From: JBHELB01 sp041859045
GTDB lineage: Bacteria; Hydrogenedentota; Hydrogenedentia; Hydrogenedentales; SLHB01
NCBI GenBank assembly: GCA_041859045.1
Contig: JBHELB010000064.1
Span: 4,921-68,920 of the forward strand
Direction of reading: 5' to 3'
Length of the DNA: 64,000 nucleotides
Made by a program: the position numbers and the translations under genes
Notes under the pieces: model-generated
The model's input: only the letters and a program-made list of their open reading frames with translations
Told to the model about the DNA's origin: nothing
The model's database searches: none
Part shown: positions 55,098 through 64,000 of the stretch, one piece after another
Layout of the letters: each line of letters begins with the position of its first letter
How positions within the stretch are numbered: position 1 is the first letter of the stretch

Positions 55098-58000
55098 TCA
55101 ATCGGTTATTACGTCTGGATGTTCCAGGTGTTCCTCGTCCTTATCGGTCCATTGTTCATCCTTGCGGTGCCACATGCGGTAGAGCGCCGGTAACACGATG
55201 AGGGTGAGTAATGTCGAAGAGACGATGCCTCCGATGACAACCGTAGCCAGCGGCTTCTGGACCTCGGCGCCTGTCCCGACGGACATGGCCATGGGCACGA
55301 AGCCAAGCGAGGCCACGAGAGCTGTCATCATGACAGGCCTCAGGCGCGTAAGCGATCCCTGCATGATCGCTTCCTCCAATCCCACGCCCTTCCTGCGAAG
55401 ATGGTTGATGTACGTCACCATGACCAGGCCGTTGAGCACGGCCACGCCGGAGAGCGCTATGAAACCCACCGCAGCCGAGATGGAAAACGGAATGCCCCGC
55501 AGCCACAAGGAGGCGATACCGCCGGTCAAGGCCAGCGGCACGCCGCTGAAAACCAGTATGGCGTATTTCGCCGAGTTAAACGTCGTAAACAAGAACAGGA
55601 AGATCATGAGGAAGCAGAAGGGCACGACGATCATCAGCCGCTCACGTGCCGCCAGCAGGTTCTCATATTGTCCGCCCCAGACGAGCCAGGTGCCGGGCGT
55701 CAGCTTGACCTCCGCATCGATGCGCTTGCGCACCTCCGCCACGAAGGATCCCAGGTCGCGTTCCCGCACATTGGCCTGCACCACGAGGCGGCGCTTGCCG
55801 TCTTCCCGGTTGATCTGGCCCAGTCCCTCCGTAAGCGACAGCGTGGCGATGGAGCCGAGCGAAATCGTCCCACGCAGTGTGGTGCCTGCGGAGTCACGGC
55901 CCATTCCCTGCGGCTCAGCGGGTGTTTCCTCTGAGCGCGGCAGTGGAATCGGTAGTTGTTCCAGCGCATTGAGATTGGAGCGAAGCTCTTCCGGCAACCG
56001 CACGACGATATCGAACCGGCGGTCGCCCTCGAACACCAGCCCCGCTTCGCGTCCGCCGACCGCTGTGGCGACGATGTCCTGCACGTCGGCCACATTCAGC
56101 CCATGCCGGGCCATCGCCCTCCGGTCGATGTCGATGCTGAGCGAGGGGAAGCCCTCGGTCTGCCCGGCCTTCACGTCGGCGGCGCCGGGAACGCTTTGTA
56201 CGATCTGGATAACTTGTTGCACGATGGGGGCGATCTTCTCAAAATCGTCGCCGAACACTTTGATGGCCAGATCGCCGCGCACGCCGGCCACGAGTTCATT
56301 AATACGCAGCTCAATGGGTTGGCTGTATTCAAACAAATTTCCAGGAAGGCCCGCGACCGTCTCACGGATCTTGTCTACGAGATCGGCCTTGGACATGTCC
56401 GGATCAGGCCACTGTTCACGCGGCTTGAGAATCACGTATCCGTCGGAGATGTTAGGCGGCATGGGATCAAAGGCCACCTCCGCGGTGCCGGTCTTGGAAT
56501 ACATCAAAACGACTTCAGGCAAGGCGGAAACCGCTTTCTCCACATTGAACTGCATCGCCTGTGACTGGGTGAGAGACGTGCTAGGGATACGCAGCGACTG
56601 AACGGTCATGTTGCCCTCATCGAGCTTGGGCACAAACTCCTGGCCCAACCGTGTGAAGAGGATCAGCGACCCGGCAAAAATGAGGACAGACGCCGGAACA
56701 ACGATCCAACGCAGCTTGAGCGTCAAACGTAGCGCGGGGGCGTACAGCCACTTGAGTCCCGACACGATCCAGCTTTCTTTCTCCTTGACTTGGCCGGTGA
56801 TGAAAATGGCAACCATGGCCGGCACAAAGGTCAGCGAGAGGACAAACGCGCCCACCAATGCGCAGATGACCGTCAGCGCCATCGGGTGGAACATCTTGCC
56901 CTCGACGCCGGTGAGTGCCAGGATCGGCAAGTACACCGTAATGATGATCGCCTGGCCTGCCACGGACGGCTGAATCATTTGCTTGGTGGCGGTGAAGACC
57001 TCATGCAGCCGCTCCTTGCGGGTCAACGTACGCCCGAGATCGCGCTGCTTTTCCGCCATCATGCGAAGGCAATTCTCGACAATGATCACGGCGCCATCGA
57101 CGATCAGGCCGAAGTCTATGGCGCCCAGGCTCATCAGGTTGCCGCTAATCCCCATGCGTGTCATGCCGAAAGCGGTCATAAGCATGGCCAGAGGAATGGC
57201 CATCGCCGTGATGAGGGCCGCGCGTATATTTCCGAGGAGCGCCAATAGAACGACAATGACCAGGATGGCCCCCATGGCCAGACTGTGTCCAACCGTATTG
57301 ATGGTCTTATCGACCAGTTCCGTGCGCACCAACACCGGGCGCAACCGGATGTCCGGCGGCAGACTCGATTGGATGCCATTGACTTTCTCGGTCACACTGG
57401 TCGCGACCGTTCGGCTATTCCCACCGAGCAGCATCAGCACGGTTCCCACCACGACCTCCCGTCCGTTCTGACTGGCCGCGCCGGTGCGCAGTTCCTTCCC
57501 CACGCCTACGGAAGCCACATCCCGCACGTAATACGGCGTGCCGTCCTTCGATCCCAATACGATGGACCCGATATCGTCGGATGTGCGTACGCGTCCGTCG
57601 GCGCGCACGTTGAGGGCTTCGCCCTGGTGCTCGATGAAACCCGCGCCGGTACTGGCGTTGTTCCGTTCCAAGGCTTCGACCAGATCGCCCATGGTCAGCC
57701 CATAGGAGACAAGCTTCATCGGGTCGGGTTGCACAAGATACTGCTTCTCATAACCGCCGATCGTATCCACACCAGCCACGTCCTTGACGGTGCGGAGTTG
57801 CGGTTTAACCAACCAGTCCTGCAGCGTGCGCAGATAGGCCGCGAGTTCAACCTCCGTCTGGAGGCGTTCGCCTTCGGGCGTCAGATAGGAACCGTCGCTC
57901 TGCCAGCCCGATGGGCCGTCCGTGGCGGCGGCATCCTTTCCGCCGGGGTGTTCATATTCGATGACATACACGTAGACTTCCCCGAGGCCTGTGGTAATGG

Positions 58001-58391
58001 GTCCCATGCGTGGTTCGGCGCCGGAGGGCAGGCTCTCCCGCGCTTCGGCCAGACGCTCCATCACTTGCTGACGGGCAAAGTAGATGTCCACCTTATCTTC
58101 GAAGATCGCCTCGACTTGCGAGAACCCATTCCGAGTCAGCGACCGGGTGGACCGCAGGCCGGGAATGCCGGCCATGGCGGTTTCGATGGGGAAGGCGATT
58201 TGTTTTTCAATTTCGCCCGGCGACAAGGCCGGGTAGAGCGTGGTGATTTGGACGATCTTGTTGCTGATGTCGGGCACAGCGTCAATGGGCAGCCGCAGAA
58301 GCGAAAAAAAGCCCAGGACGGCCGCGCCCGCGGTCAGTATCAGCACTAACCAGCGGTGCTGGATACTCAATCTAAGAACATTGCTAAGCAT
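55098..58391 (-). CDS. czcA: CzcA-like heavy-metal RND efflux transporter
   Basis: This 1097-residue proton-driven pump has the RND plan: 12 membrane helices and two large periplasmic loops. The helix 4 motif DFGLIVDGAVIIVEN (charged residues at the CzcA-specific positions) marks the divalent-metal (Zn/Co/Cd) branch rather than the copper/silver CusA branch. AAGGAG stands before the start. It forms a tripartite complex with the CzcB-like and CzcC-like proteins encoded just upstream. Confidence 0.95.
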   Translation of the reverse strand: MLSNVLRLSIQHRWLVLILTAGAAVLGFFSLLRLPIDAVPDISNKIVQITTLYPALSPGEIEKQIAFPIETAMAGIPGLRSTRSLTRNGFSQVEAIFEDKVDIYFARQQVMERLAEARESLPSGAEPRMGPITTGLGEVYVYVIEYEHPGGKDAAATDGPSGWQSDGSYLTPEGERLQTEVELAAYLRTLQDWLVKPQLRTVKDVAGVDTIGGYEKQYLVQPDPMKLVSYGLTMGDLVEALERNNASTGAGFIEHQGEALNVRADGRVRTSDDIGSIVLGSKDGTPYYVRDVASVGVGKELRTGAASQNGREVVVGTVLMLLGGNSRTVATSVTEKVNGIQSSLPPDIRLRPVLVRTELVDKTINTVGHSLAMGAILVIVVLLALLGNIRAALITAMAIPLAMLMTAFGMTRMGISGNLMSLGAIDFGLIVDGAVIIVENCLRMMAEKQRDLGRTLTRKERLHEVFTATKQMIQPSVAGQAIIITVYLPILALTGVEGKMFHPMALTVICALVGAFVLSLTFVPAMVAIFITGQVKEKESWIVSGLKWLYAPALRLTLKLRWIVVPASVLIFAGSLILFTRLGQEFVPKLDEGNMTVQSLRIPSTSLTQSQAMQFNVEKAVSALPEVVLMYSKTGTAEVAFDPMPPNISDGYVILKPREQWPDPDMSKADLVDKIRETVAGLPGNLFEYSQPIELRINELVAGVRGDLAIKVFGDDFEKIAPIVQQVIQIVQSVPGAADVKAGQTEGFPSLSIDIDRRAMARHGLNVADVQDIVATAVGGREAGLVFEGDRRFDIVVRLPEELRSNLNALEQLPIPLPRSEETPAEPQGMGRDSAGTTLRGTISLGSIATLSLTEGLGQINREDGKRRLVVQANVRERDLGSFVAEVRKRIDAEVKLTPGTWLVWGGQYENLLAARERLMIVVPFCFLMIFLFLFTTFNSAKYAILVFSGVPLALTGGIASLWLRGIPFSISAAVGFIALSGVAVLNGLVMVTYINHLRRKGVGLEEAIMQGSLTRLRPVMMTALVASLGFVPMAMSVGTGAEVQKPLATVVIGGIVSSTLLTLIVLPALYRMWHRKDEQWTDKDEEHLEHPDVITD

Positions 58392-58445
58392 GAAAGGTGA
58401 TCTCCTTGGATTCTGTGATTTCTGGTTACGTCATCGTTGGGGGCA

Positions 58446-59867
58446 TTAATGGCCGCTGCATGTTTTGCCTTCCATGATTCCCTTGGCGATCTCCGCCTTG
58501 ATGACGAAGGCGCCCTCCACAACAATACGCGTCCCTTGCTCCAAGCCCTTCACAATTTCGACATGCGTGTCGTTGCTGCTTCCCACCGTCACCGGCGCGG
58601 GTACGAAACCCTTGTCGGTTTGTACAAAGACGCAGGTGGACTCCTCAAAGGTCTGCAAAGCGGTCTTCGGCGCCACGACAGGAACCGTCTGTGTCGTCTG
58701 GGTGGACACGAATCCCGTCACGAACTGTCCGGGCCGCCATTGGCCCATTTCATTGGGAAGCACAACGCGCGCAATGGCGGTGCGGGTCTCTTCGCCCACT
58801 AACGGACCCATGTAATCAATGGTAGCGCTGACCCTATCGGATGGATTTTCTCCCGCGCCAATAAGCACCTGCTGGCCCTTCCGAATGGTGGGAATATCTT
58901 TCTGGTACACACTCAGGTTCACCCACACGGTGGTCAAATCCGCTATCGTGAAACAGGAGGCGTCGTCCTTGAGCGATTCGCCAAGCGTAATATGCTTCTC
59001 AATCACAGAACCATCAAAGGGCGCGGTGATCTCATATCGGGTGTAGGAAACGTGGGATTGGCCTGGAATCTCTTTCAAATACTCCTCCGAGAAACCCACG
59101 GCGTGCAATTGTTGTTCGGCGCTCCTCACGTTAATGGCCGCTTCCGCCATGGCCTGCTTCGCGGACAGGTAGTCCTGTTCCGCGGAGATCTTCTTTTCCC
59201 AAAGGTCCTTTTCGCGCGCGAAGGTTGCCTGGGCTAGCGTCTCACGTTCTTTGGCGGAAAGATACTCAGCCTTAATCGTGGCCAGTTCACGGCTCTCGAG
59301 CACCGCCATGACCTGGCCCGCCTTCACCTCATCGCCCACCGTTGCCAAGGCTTCCCGAACAACACCCGCCACGCGCGGAACTACATGCGCAACGCGATCC
59401 GAGTTGAGTCTCACTTCACCGGGCAGGGCCAATTGAACCGCAATCTCACCTGGTCCTGCTTCCGCGACTCGGACGTTGTTGGCCTTGATTTGTTCTTCGG
59501 AGAGAACGGCTATCTCCGCCTCCTCGCCATGACCGTGGCCATCATCCGCGGCGTGGCCCCCTTCTGCTTTACTGGGTTCCTTGGCCTCGTGGCCATGGCC
59601 ATCGTCCGCGGCGTGGCCTCCTTCCGCTTTACTGGCTTCCTCGGCCCCGTGGCCCGCTTCGGATTCTTCTGACTCTTGCGGATTGTGACCTTCGTGCGCG
59701 GTCTCGGCCTCATGGCCTTGACCCGCTTCTTCTGCGTGCTGCGGAGCAGGTTGAGCCTCGGCAGCATGGGATTCAGCGGCAGCATTGACGCGGCCTTCGT
59801 AGAGCCATAGGGCCGTAATTCCGGCGACGACCGAGACAAGAATGGCTATTCCAAGCTTGTAACGCAT
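58446..59867 (-). CDS. czcB: CzcB-like periplasmic adaptor with His-rich repeat region
   Basis: This 473-residue adaptor has an N-terminal membrane anchor (residues about 5-20), then a long acidic His-rich stretch (about 25-115) that contains a 20-residue repeat (SKAEGGHAADDGHGHEAKEP) twice. A lipoyl, coiled-coil and barrel part follows (LESRELATIKAEYLSAKERET, then AEQDYLSAKQAM). A short tail ends in GKTCSGH. The His region probably binds or buffers metal in the periplasm. GAGGAG stands before the start, which lies next to the CzcC stop. Confidence 0.92.
   Translation of the reverse strand: MRYKLGIAILVSVVAGITALWLYEGRVNAAAESHAAEAQPAPQHAEEAGQGHEAETAHEGHNPQESEESEAGHGAEEASKAEGGHAADDGHGHEAKEPSKAEGGHAADDGHGHGEEAEIAVLSEEQIKANNVRVAEAGPGEIAVQLALPGEVRLNSDRVAHVVPRVAGVVREALATVGDEVKAGQVMAVLESRELATIKAEYLSAKERETLAQATFAREKDLWEKKISAEQDYLSAKQAMAEAAINVRSAEQQLHAVGFSEEYLKEIPGQSHVSYTRYEITAPFDGSVIEKHITLGESLKDDASCFTIADLTTVWVNLSVYQKDIPTIRKGQQVLIGAGENPSDRVSATIDYMGPLVGEETRTAIARVVLPNEMGQWRPGQFVTGFVSTQTTQTVPVVAPKTALQTFEESTCVFVQTDKGFVPAPVTVGSSNDTHVEIVKGLEQGTRIVVEGAFVIKAEIAKGIMEGKTCSGH
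59533..59654 (-). repeat. 60-bp tandem repeat encoding the His-rich metal-binding region
   Basis: Two adjacent 60-bp units within the CzcB-like gene differ at only about four positions in 48 bases of core, with a short start of a third unit. Each unit encodes 20 residues with three or four histidines. The nearly identical DNA suggests recent slippage or unequal exchange. Confidence 0.8.
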
Positions 59868-59869
59868 GG

Positions 59870-61387
59870 TTATTTCTCCTCTTGAGGTGACTTTGATTCT
59901 TCGTTGCTAGACAGGGGCTTCCCGATGATACGTTCGATTTCTGCAATGCTCTGGTGATAGGTCGCCAAGGCATCTAGATACTGCTGCCGTGCTTGGAACA
60001 GGGTCCGTTGCGCGTCGAGAACATCCAGATATCCAAACTTGCCCTGACGATAGGCCTCGTTGATGGATGAGAACGTCTGCGTGGCCGCGGGCAGGATGTT
60101 GTCCTTGAGCGATGTGATGGCCGTAAAGGCCGCGGAAAGGTTCTGATACGACTCAGTGAGAGTTGCATGAACCTGGACGTCCGTGGCCCGTCTTTCCTCT
60201 CCGGCCTTGGCCGCAAGATGCTCGGCTTCCTTGATGGAACCCTGGTTGCGGTTGAACAAGGGAAGCGGCACCGAGAATCCCAAGACCACCGAGTTATCCC
60301 AGTTGCTGTCTGAACGGCTGCTCCCGGTTGAACGGGAGAAGCCATCCGAACCGAAACCACGGCTGCGAAAGTCCGAATCCGGCATGCCCGTCATTCGGAA
60401 ACCGGCACTTACGGTGAGATCGGGAACGGCCTTTGACTTCTCGACCGAGATCGCCGTCCTCCGCTTTTCGAGTTCCGCACGCCAACGGGCTAAGTCAGGG
60501 TTCTTGTCGATATCCTTTACCAACTCGTCCAACCCGGGAGTGTCTCGAACGGTGTCTAGGTCGCCTTCCGCGACTTCAAAACGCGCTTCTTTGTCTCCCC
60601 ACAAGGCGGCGAGCCTGGCGCGAACGGAATCAAGTCCGCGCCTGGAGCGATTGGCTTCCACGCGCGCCACAGAAAGCGCCGTTTCGGCTTTCGTGGCTTC
60701 TAGTGGTGAGACTCGTCCCGCATCTACGCGTGCCGACACCGTCTGGACGACTTGCTCCGCAAGCCGGACCAGTTCATCGTCCAACGCCACCCGCTGCTGG
60801 GCAACGAGCACTTCGACAAACGCTTGCGACACCTGCTTGAGCACATCAGCCCGTGTGACTTCGTAGTCCCACGCGGCCACGTCCCTGTCGCGGGAAGCCA
60901 GTTGCATTCGTTTGGCACGCTTGCCGCCCAACTCGATGAGTTGTGACAACGAGACCGTGAACTGGGACTCGGAGAATCCGCTTCGGGCGCCGCTTTCGGA
61001 CTCGCGCTCCGTTTGACTGCTCAGCCCGTTGGCAGACCAACCGGTCGTGCGGCGCGAGGTCCGTGTTCCCGGACCACGCCCCAAACGGAGATCCTCGGCT
61101 TCAACGAGCAACTCAGGGTTCGGGCGGAGCTTGGCCTGAATCTGCCGGGCTTCCGCAGCGCGGATATCCCACGAGAAAGCGGCCAGACCCGGATTCCGCT
61201 CCAGTGCCAAGGCTACTGCGTCCGCCAGCGTGAGCACTGGGATGGGCGTGCCTACCGGCGCGGCGACGGTAGCAGTTGCAGCGGTGTCCGCCTCTTCGCT
61301 GAGCGCCTGTGACATAGCTCCCACGCAGCCGATGCCAGTGACAAGGCATACGTTGAACGATCGCCACAATATGTTTCTGAACATCAT
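59870..61387 (-). CDS. czcC: CzcC/TolC-family outer membrane efflux protein
   Basis: This 505-residue outer-membrane channel works with the CzcB- and CzcA-like proteins. A signal peptide is followed by two OEP repeats (LADAVALALERNPGLAAFSW near residue 50; a second repeat near 270-300). A Ser/Arg/Gly-rich insert lies near residues 90-130. The start at 61387 (or 61384) is chosen because AAGGAG lies eight bases before it; the frame is open far upstream into the neighbouring gene. Confidence 0.92.
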   Translation of the reverse strand: MMFRNILWRSFNVCLVTGIGCVGAMSQALSEEADTAATATVAAPVGTPIPVLTLADAVALALERNPGLAAFSWDIRAAEARQIQAKLRPNPELLVEAEDLRLGRGPGTRTSRRTTGWSANGLSSQTERESESGARSGFSESQFTVSLSQLIELGGKRAKRMQLASRDRDVAAWDYEVTRADVLKQVSQAFVEVLVAQQRVALDDELVRLAEQVVQTVSARVDAGRVSPLEATKAETALSVARVEANRSRRGLDSVRARLAALWGDKEARFEVAEGDLDTVRDTPGLDELVKDIDKNPDLARWRAELEKRRTAISVEKSKAVPDLTVSAGFRMTGMPDSDFRSRGFGSDGFSRSTGSSRSDSNWDNSVVLGFSVPLPLFNRNQGSIKEAEHLAAKAGEERRATDVQVHATLTESYQNLSAAFTAITSLKDNILPAATQTFSSINEAYRQGKFGYLDVLDAQRTLFQARQQYLDALATYHQSIAEIERIIGKPLSSNEESKSPQEEK

Positions 61388-61406
61388 GTACACTTCTCCT
61401 TTCCTA

Positions 61407-62207
61407 TCATCTGGACCCGTGTTGTTCATTTTGGTAGATGGGTTCCCTGTGGGAATGGCCTTTGTGATGAACATACCTATAGCCGAGAATCGGACCTCTT
61501 TCTTTCGCCTGTTCCGCCACAATCGCCTTATCCAGACTCTCAATGGCCTGAGCGATGCGTGTGCGAATTTGTCTGGCGTTGTCTTTCCATATGTCATCCA
61601 AGAGCGCCAGCGTTTCCTTGCGCTGCTTGTGGAGCAACTTTCTTGCTTCCTTACGGTGCTTGGCCTTCTGGTTGTCCGGTTCGGCGTGCTGCGCCTCGGC
61701 CTTCTCCAAAGCAGCGGAGGCCTCAGCCACGGCACTTTTGATCGCCCTGTCCCACTGATCGCGTAACGCACGTGCCTGTCTTGGCAACTGGGCTTTGATC
61801 GATCTTGATTCCTCCTCCAAGCGCCACAGCGCCAGGCTGTTTTTCACGCCCGTTTCCTGCGGTGATTGTTGCGCGATGCGCGTTGCCGAGGCATTGATCT
61901 GGCCGAGAGTCGTTTCCGTCGATGCTCTCTGCCGGTCGATCTCGGCCTTGATTGTTACCGTCACGTTTTCCGCCTCCTGACGGTAGAGCTCGAGTACGGC
62001 TTCGTGGTCTGAATGGATGTGACCGGAGTCGGAGGCATTACTCGCCACGAGCAACACGGGATTCATTGATACTTCGTCTCCTGTGATGACGGCACTCGCG
62101 AAAGCGGGTAGCGGGGACGCGGATAGCAGAGCGCCGACCGCCAAGACGGCAAGTGGACGGAGCGCCCATCCGACACCTTTCTTCTTCGTGATATACGGAC
62201 TTTTCAT
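61407..62207 (-). CDS. Unknown exported coiled-coil protein of the metal efflux operon
   Basis: This 266-residue protein has a signal peptide (hydrophobic PLAVLAVGALLSASPLPAFA), a mostly helical, charged middle (about 60-215) and a His-containing tail (YVHHKGHSHREP). The tail may bind metal. No family is recognised; periplasmic metal sensors with helical hairpins of the CnrX type are a distant possibility. AAGGAG lies six bases before ATG 62207, which rules out the 18-codon longer frame. It is followed directly by the CzcC gene. Confidence 0.75.
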   Translation of the reverse strand: MKSPYITKKKGVGWALRPLAVLAVGALLSASPLPAFASAVITGDEVSMNPVLLVASNASDSGHIHSDHEAVLELYRQEAENVTVTIKAEIDRQRASTETTLGQINASATRIAQQSPQETGVKNSLALWRLEEESRSIKAQLPRQARALRDQWDRAIKSAVAEASAALEKAEAQHAEPDNQKAKHRKEARKLLHKQRKETLALLDDIWKDNARQIRTRIAQAIESLDKAIVAEQAKERGPILGYRYVHHKGHSHREPIYQNEQHGSR

Positions 62208-62370
62208 GGTTTGTCTCCTTGTCCGTGGACTTCGTTGAGGATGCGACCAATGCGTAGACACAAACTGATGGGGATATTGTCAGAGACTGTTGAACTGACT
62301 TGAATACTTGTCAGGAAACAGAGATTCCGACAGATGCACGGTTACCGTGCAGGGAGGGAAGAATGAGGAA

Positions 62371-62799
62371 TCAGATGCGCAGGATGGTTGTGGAAACCAC
62401 GCGCAGGGCGCTATTGGCGCATTCCTCGGAGCGAAACGAATTCGCAAGAACTAGATCCGACATGGCTGTCGAATCTGCATTCGCTGGCATGGCAGAAACC
62501 AGAACCTTGAGCGTACTGGCGTGCCGTGCAGGTGCAACTTGAGATGTCATCGCACCACTGAGCGGAATGTCAACGCAGGAACCACATCCAGAAGAATCGG
62601 CATTTCTGCCAACTGGTGATTCCGTTTTACCCGCAGGCATGTCCGGGCAGGGAGTGCAGTTCCCAGCCTGCGCCGTCTCTATTGCGGTGTGGTCGCTTGC
62701 GATGCAGAGCACGGTACCCGACACACCCACGACCATCGTAAGAACGATAGCCACTATGCTCAGGACCGAAAACATCACTCTGCTCAATCGCGAAAACAT
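62371..62799 (-). CDS. Small Cys-containing exported protein, first gene of the metal operon
   Basis: This 142-residue protein has a membrane/signal helix (VMFSVLSIVAIVLTMVVGVSG) and a Cys motif (CTPCPDMPAG, then GCGSCVDIPLSG). Similar short proteins with CGSCVDIPL are found at the head of efflux operons in other bacteria from memory. The start 62799 is preferred over 62820 because the promoter -10 box ends only a few bases before 62820, while GGAAAGG precedes 62799. Function unknown, perhaps periplasmic metal binding. Confidence 0.7.
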   Translation of the reverse strand: MFSRLSRVMFSVLSIVAIVLTMVVGVSGTVLCIASDHTAIETAQAGNCTPCPDMPAGKTESPVGRNADSSGCGSCVDIPLSGAMTSQVAPARHASTLKVLVSAMPANADSTAMSDLVLANSFRSEECANSALRVVSTTILRI

Positions 62800-62824
62800 A
62801 CAAGTAAACCTTTCCAACATCCTA

Positions 62825-62854
62825 ATTCTACACGACTAACTTAACCTTTTTCAA
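62825..62854 (-). promoter_or_regulatory. Promoter of the metal resistance operon
   Basis: On the - strand TTGAAA (-35, 62849-62854) and TAGAAT (-10, 62825-62830) stand 18 bases apart, directly before the first gene. The spacer is close to consensus and lacks a clear MerR-type dyad, and no metal regulator gene is seen nearby. Confidence 0.55.
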
Positions 62855-62916
62855 ATTGCCTATATTCCCGCGATCTCAAAGGTCGTCAGCAGCAGCGTCA
62901 CGGAGGACTGAGTTTA

Positions 62917-64000
62917 CTACGTCTCGGACAAGACCTTTGCGGCACGCAACCGTTTATAGGCTTCGGAGGAAAGCCAGCCCGTAACCACGCGTTGGAATGA
63001 CTTGTCGTTCATGAAGCGTGCGAAGATGTCTTCGTTCTGGTCCATGCGTTCCACGAACAGGGTTTCGAGCAGGTTCTTGAACACCAGTTCGAACTTGTCG
63101 CCGGGGTTCACCGCCGCCGCCTGCTTGAGCGCCTCATCGGCAATCGCGGCCTCGACGATTTGGTCAAAGAATAACTGATCCGCCTGATTGAAATCGGTGC
63201 CGAACCGCTCGTTGACAATATCAATCAGGCGCGACAAGGGGACTGCCTCTTCGCGCACCATTCCACTACCCACTTCGGTAGGGCCGTCCAACGGTTTCGC
63301 GATGCCGTCCTTGAGACTGATGGAGCCTTCGCTGATCTTCTGAAGCCGGTAGTATTCCAACCGTACTTCGTCGTCGAAGTCATAGCCTGGTCCCGTGGCG
63401 CGTCGCGGCAGTTTCGCCGCAAGGTGCCGGAGGAACACGTAGAGTCGTTCAAGGTCAGAGTCCTGATACGGAATGACCTGGCTCAGAAACCCGTAGAGGT
63501 TCCGGAATGCTTGCGTTTTACCGCGCCAGAGTTCCGCCTCATCCTCGTCCTCTTGCTGCAGATGCTGGAACCGTTCGACGGCCGGATCGAGCGCCGCATT
63601 CATCGCCTCGTGGTCGGAGGGGCTTTGGCGCTGCCTGGGTTTGAAGTATATTCCGCAAAATCGCTGGACTTCCTCGGCAAGATAGATGCCGGAAGCATCC
63701 ACTTCTCCCTTGATTTGGTACATCCTCGCCGGGTCCACCTGCTCGCCCATCTCCGCGCCTTCATAATAGACCTTGAACGCCTCGCGGATCTCTTCGGGGT
63801 CGTTTACGAAATCGAGGATGAATGTATCTTCCTTCAACGGATGAGTCCGGTTCAGCCGCGACAACGTCTGCACCGCCTGGAGTCCTGCCAGGCGTTTGTC
63901 CACATACATCGTGTGCAATAAGGGCTGATCGAACCCGGTCTGGTACTTTTCGGCAACTAAGAGGACCTGATACTCGGCCGTGCCGAACCTCTCCGGAAGT
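62917..64000 (-). CDS. hsdR: Second type I restriction endonuclease subunit HsdR (C-terminal part)
   Basis: The frame is open to the right edge, so only about the last 360 residues are present. The helicase motif VI region (LSRLNRT) and the C-terminal assembly domain match the HsdR at 8095-11109 in order and spacing (for example EKYQTGFDQPLLHTMYVDKR in both). The two are therefore paralogues of one subfamily. The sequence differs enough to show they are separate genes and not an assembly copy. Its hsdM and hsdS are presumably outside the window. Confidence 0.93.
   Translation of the reverse strand, partial: LPERFGTAEYQVLLVAEKYQTGFDQPLLHTMYVDKRLAGLQAVQTLSRLNRTHPLKEDTFILDFVNDPEEIREAFKVYYEGAEMGEQVDPARMYQIKGEVDASGIYLAEEVQRFCGIYFKPRQRQSPSDHEAMNAALDPAVERFQHLQQEDEDEAELWRGKTQAFRNLYGFLSQVIPYQDSDLERLYVFLRHLAAKLPRRATGPGYDFDDEVRLEYYRLQKISEGSISLKDGIAKPLDGPTEVGSGMVREEAVPLSRLIDIVNERFGTDFNQADQLFFDQIVEAAIADEALKQAAAVNPGDKFELVFKNLLETLFVERMDQNEDIFARFMNDKSFQRVVTGWLSSEAYKRLRAAKVLSET

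Noticed and set aside
55198..58349. Long + strand frames opposite czcA
   Set aside because: Antisense shadows of a GC-rich gene; their translations are Ser/Arg/Thr-rich and match no family.
1..64000. CRISPR array or tRNA/rRNA genes
   Set aside because: No regularly spaced repeats or recognisable tRNA or rRNA sequence found by reading; small tRNAs could still be missed without a covariance search.

Overview
The window looks like the chromosome of a Gram-negative bacterium of moderately high GC. The Gram-negative assignment rests on TolC-type channels, RND and HlyD efflux parts and a lipoprotein signal. Long MacB-like (ADOP-type) permeases, ECF-like sigma factors with a C-terminal membrane helix, a secreted DUF4838 protein and a recombinase-ParB module together suggest a Planctomycetes/Verrucomicrobia, Acidobacteria or Hydrogenedentota-like lineage. 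That placement is inference; no rRNA or ribosomal protein gene is present.

Region 1 (1-17267, + strand) is a defence island read as one long chain of overlapping genes. It runs hsdM (5' end outside the window), a truncated rhuM, dinD, an unknown HEPN-like gene, hsdS, a second unknown gene, a leftover hsdS tail, an ImmA/IrrE peptidase with a PIN-like DUF4411 partner, hsdR, and then the Wadjet type I genes jetABCD. hsdR and jetA overlap by ATGA. jetC carries a frameshift and apparently lacks much of its returning coiled-coil arm, so the Wadjet part is probably dead here.

Region 2 (17357-27760, - strand) is an efflux operon: HlyD adaptor, ABC ATPase, two tandem ADOP-type permeases, TolC, and two ECF sigma-like genes with C-terminal membrane helices. 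A GNAT gene broken by an in-frame TAG follows at 27963-28478.

Region 3 (28786-38388, + strand) is potassium uptake: an NtrC-type sigma-54 response regulator, a strong -24/-12 promoter with an upstream dyad, a histidine kinase, two 26-residue membrane peptides (the second KdpF-like), kdpA, kdpB, kdpC and a KdpD-like protein. The KdpD-like protein has lost its kinase and gained a PTS EIIA-type domain. The likely circuit is kinase, then sigma-54 activator, then kdp, which differs from the classical KdpDE arrangement.

Region 4 holds a secreted DUF4838 protein (39023-41593), then a complete QatABCD defence operon on the - strand (41908-46647). Divergent from it is a module of a zinc-ribbon protein, a large serine recombinase and two ParB/RepB-like proteins (46891-51075), probably a mobile element.

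Region 5 (51474-62799, - strand) is a divalent metal resistance operon: a small Cys-containing exported protein, an exported coiled-coil protein, CzcC-, CzcB- and CzcA-like proteins (CzcB with a His-rich 60-bp tandem repeat), a small membrane protein, a Zn/Cd/Pb P-type ATPase, a DUF2703 lipoprotein and a DUF302 protein. The window ends inside a second, paralogous hsdR on the - strand.
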